Below, piece by piece: positions 23,507 through 25,123 of a stretch of 25,123 bases of DNA. Source of the DNA: Alistipes sp. (GTDB lineage Bacteria > Bacteroidota > Bacteroidia > Bacteroidales > Rikenellaceae); assembly GCA_020026435.1 (NCBI GenBank), contig JAHHQK010000035.1, positions 1-25,123 of the forward strand. The letters run 5' to 3'. The notes beneath the pieces were generated by a model. The model was not told the DNA's origin, did not search any database, and was given only the letters and a program-made list of their open reading frames with translations. The translations under genes were made by a program, and so were the position numbers. The first letter of the stretch is position 1, and each line of letters begins with the position of its first letter.

Positions 23507-23854
23507 GCCCTCCACCCCGAGGCCCGCAAAGCACCCTTCGGACATTTCCACAGAGGCTCTCTCCCGTTTTTCATCGGCAGCCCCCTTGCTCACACCTTTC
23601 CCCGTATCAAAAGCCGCCCGGGCCGCCATCCCCCCAAAAAAACCGCCGCCGAAAAGGTCAAAAACCTTTCGGCGGCGGTTTGGCAATGCCTCCTCAATGC
23701 TCCTTACAATATACGCTCCACTTCCGCAAACATCGTCCGCACGGAATCGCGGAATCGCAGAGACAGAGCCGCAGAATCGCGGTGACGGAGCAACGGAACG
23801 ACAAGGCGCAAGAAGAGATCAAACGGAAGATCCCCAAACGACCTCCCCGCGGGA
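23507..23854. other. Intergenic region between convergent genes
   Basis: About 350 bp between the Cys-rich membrane protein (+) and the CysQ-like gene (-). It holds one clear hairpin (23640-23681) and, at about 23740-23785, short repeats of cggaatcg/cagaatcg. No gene is supported on either strand. Confidence 0.5.
23640..23681. terminator. Bidirectional hairpin terminator
   Basis: A 12-bp GC-rich stem (23640-23651 with 23670-23681), extended inward by AAAAGG/CCTTT with a one-base bulge, and an A-rich loop. On the minus strand it is followed by a run of T (plus-strand A at 23636-23642), fitting the end of the CysQ-like transcript; it also closes the plus-strand gene ending at 23506. Confidence 0.8.
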
Positions 23855-24700
23855 CTATATCCTGCAGAATTTTGAACGGCACTCGAACCAGGGATTGTGC
23901 AAATCCTCCTCGTTGTAGCGCAAGGGCCCTCCATCGGGCAACGCACGGGTCGATCCCCCCGCCTCCGAGAGGATCAGCTCCCCGGCGGCCGTGTCCCATT
24001 CGTAGGTCTGGGTCGTGCGCACATAGTAGTCGACCGCACCCTCGGCCAGCATACAGAACTTATAGGAACTGCCCTGCTCGACAACCTCCAGGTCGGGATA
24101 CTCCTTCCTCAGACGCTCGATACAGGAGTGGGTCTCCTCGGTCTGGTGCGACCGCGAGACGGCCACCCTCAGATGCTGGTGCAGGGACGAAGAGCGCTCG
24201 GGCAACCGTCTCCACCCCGTGGTGATCTGCTCGACCGTATAGTCGGCATCGTAGGCCGGAGCGACGCCCGTCTTGAGGAACGAACCCACACCGCGGCCCG
24301 CCACATACATCTTTTCGTAATAGGGCACATAAATCACCGCAAACATACAGACGTTGTTCTCCATCAGTGCGATGTTGACCGTAAATTCGTTATTGCCCTT
24401 GATGAATTCGACCGTTCCGTCCAGCGGATCGACCAGCCAGTAGAGCTCCCAGTTGCGACGCTCGTCGAAAAGCATCTCGCGCCCCTCCTCCGAAAGGACG
24501 GGTATGCGCGTGGGGCCCAGATATTCGCGGATTACCTTGTGGGCCAGCTTGTCGGCAATGGTAATCGGGGTTTTGTCGTCCTTAAGGCTTATATCGTAAT
24601 CATCACCACCCTTATAGACATTCATAATAGAGGCTCCGGCTCTCACTGCCGCATTGAAGAGCGAGGGCAGCAGATACATCCTGACCTTCTCAGTGATCAT
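23855..24700 (-). CDS. cysQ: 3'(2'),5'-bisphosphate nucleotidase CysQ / inositol monophosphatase family
   Basis: A 281-residue Mg-dependent, Li-sensitive-type phosphatase. Metal ligands are E71-E72 (LSEEGRE), D91 and D94 (DPLDGT) and D236 (EWDTAAGE). The DPLDGTVEFI and NNEFTVNIAL signatures fit CysQ, which hydrolyses 3'-phosphoadenosine 5'-phosphate left by sulfate assimilation. Other members of the superfamily act on inositol phosphates, so the substrate is inferred. The frame is open to 24958, but three in-frame ATGs cluster at 24739, 24700 and 24679; 24700 was chosen because a likely -7 box ends just above 24739, and 24679 is also possible. It converges on the Cys-rich membrane protein and is divergent from rplU. 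Confidence 0.85.
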   Translation of the reverse strand: MITEKVRMYLLPSLFNAAVRAGASIMNVYKGGDDYDISLKDDKTPITIADKLAHKVIREYLGPTRIPVLSEEGREMLFDERRNWELYWLVDPLDGTVEFIKGNNEFTVNIALMENNVCMFAVIYVPYYEKMYVAGRGVGSFLKTGVAPAYDADYTVEQITTGWRRLPERSSSLHQHLRVAVSRSHQTEETHSCIERLRKEYPDLEVVEQGSSYKFCMLAEGAVDYYVRTTQTYEWDTAAGELILSEAGGSTRALPDGGPLRYNEEDLHNPWFECRSKFCRI

Positions 24701-24741
24701 TGTAACAAATATTTTTTGAGACGTAGTTTCGGTTATCATCG

Positions 24742-24749
24742 TAAAGGTA
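24742..24749 (-). promoter_or_regulatory. Possible -7 box for the CysQ-like gene
   Basis: On the minus strand it reads TACCTTTA, one mismatch from TAnnTTTG, with TTTT 20 nt upstream at the -33 position. It lies 41 nt upstream of the ATG chosen for the gene (24700). If real, the ATG at 24739 would be too close to be used. Confidence 0.4.
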
Positions 24750-24924
24750 CTATTTTTTTGTAAGTTCTTAAAATTTTCCGACAGATAAATTTTGCTTTTC
24801 CCCGTAAGCCGCCCCACTCCGGTCAGCCTGCATACGGAGCAGACAAACCCTCCGTCCAAAGTGTGTGCCGACCGGGGCCCGGCACCCCGAAAACCGATGA
24901 TTTTGAAGAAAAAACACAAGAAAT

Positions 24925-24955
24925 ATTGTTTATAAGATAAATATGCGTATATTTG
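24925..24955 (+). promoter_or_regulatory. Promoter of rplU
   Basis: TATATTTG at 24948-24955 is an exact TAnnTTTG box. ATTG at 24925-24928, 19 nt upstream, approximates the -33 TTTG. The expected transcription start is about 24962, leaving a leader of around 30 nt that contains a small inverted repeat TATGTA/TACATA (24966-24981). Confidence 0.82.
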
Positions 24956-24993
24956 CACTCCGAATTATGTACTAATACATATTTATCGACTCA

Positions 24994-25123
24994 ATGTACG
25001 TTATAGTAGAGATCGCAGGTCAGCAGTTTAAAGCTGAGAAAGGTCGGAAACTTTTTGTTCACCGTCTCCAGGGCGAAGAAAATTCGTCCGTAAGTTTCGA
25101 CAAAGTCCTGCTCACAGACAACG
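24994..25123 (+). CDS. rplU: 50S ribosomal protein L21 (3' truncated by window edge)
   Basis: The frame starts at the ATG at 24994 and runs off the right edge after 43 full codons. The N-terminus MYVIVEIAGQQFKAEKGRK followed by a strand ending in FDKVLL is characteristic of bL21, which binds 23S rRNA domain I in the large subunit. rplU is usually followed by rpmA (L27), which would lie outside the window. The strong promoter upstream fits a ribosomal protein operon. About 60 residues are missing from the C-terminus. Confidence 0.95.
   Translation, partial: MYVIVEIAGQQFKAEKGRKLFVHRLQGEENSSVSFDKVLLTDN

Noticed and set aside
23740..23790. Short repeated cggaatcg/cagaatcg words, considered as a repeat array
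   Set aside because: Units are too short and irregular for CRISPR or a tandem-repeat element; there are no spacers of constant length.

Overview
The window looks like chromosomal DNA of a GC-rich member of the Bacteroidales, probably an Alistipes-like Rikenellaceae. This assignment is an inference from three things. The gene families fit: PorX of the type IX secretion system, a complete RnfABCDGE cluster, a bacterial GH3-family protein, an S9 peptidase lipoprotein and a deoxynucleoside kinase. Several intergenic regions carry the Bacteroidota promoter -7 box TAnnTTTG, and in two cases a -33 element lies about 19-20 nt upstream. Start codons are not preceded by strong Shine-Dalgarno sequences. 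No rRNA, tRNA, CRISPR array, transposase or phage gene was seen. The content is core-genome in character.

Layout, left to right. 1-2552 (+): the 3' part of porX, then tsaE, a small two-helix membrane protein and a SRPBCC-fold protein. A bidirectional hairpin terminator separates this group from a convergent Nudix hydrolase (2670-3284, -). Divergent from the Nudix gene is a 706-residue S9 peptidase lipoprotein (3351-5471, +), ending in a strong intrinsic terminator. 5978-7834 (-): hpt and queE are 3 nt apart, followed after a 396-bp gap by a small FtsB/DivIC-like protein. 8382-15557 (-): one tightly packed unit, nadE-rseC-rnfB-rnfC-rnfD-rnfG-rnfE-rnfA, with a promoter and two inverted repeats upstream of nadE and a strong terminator after rnfA. 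15759-22855 (-): a second long co-directional run, trkA-gh3-dNK-rsmF-merR-nif3-zinc-ribbon coiled coil. 23183-23506 (+): a small Cys-rich single-span membrane protein behind a near-ideal promoter. 23855-24700 (-): a CysQ/inositol-monophosphatase-family phosphatase. 24994-25123 (+): the first 43 codons of rplU (ribosomal protein L21), cut by the window edge.

How the genes work together. The clearest functional unit is the Rnf complex, a membrane ferredoxin:NAD+ oxidoreductase that couples electron transfer to ion translocation. Its putative biogenesis partner RseC lies directly upstream, and a NAD+ synthetase begins the unit. Placing NAD+ synthesis in the same transcript as the complex that reduces NAD+ is biologically suggestive. 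The NAD+ synthetase is itself unusual: its N-terminal glutaminase domain appears to lack the catalytic cysteine. The trkA-to-zinc-ribbon run combines nucleotide salvage, rRNA methylation, potassium-uptake regulation and several poorly understood conserved proteins, and looks like a housekeeping operon rather than a dedicated pathway.

I found no convincing defence system, biosynthetic cluster or mobile island. The best leads are the Cys-less NadE heading the rnf operon and its upstream palindromes, the small Cys-rich membrane protein with its flanking hairpin, and an oddly strand-biased intergenic region downstream of the rnf terminator.
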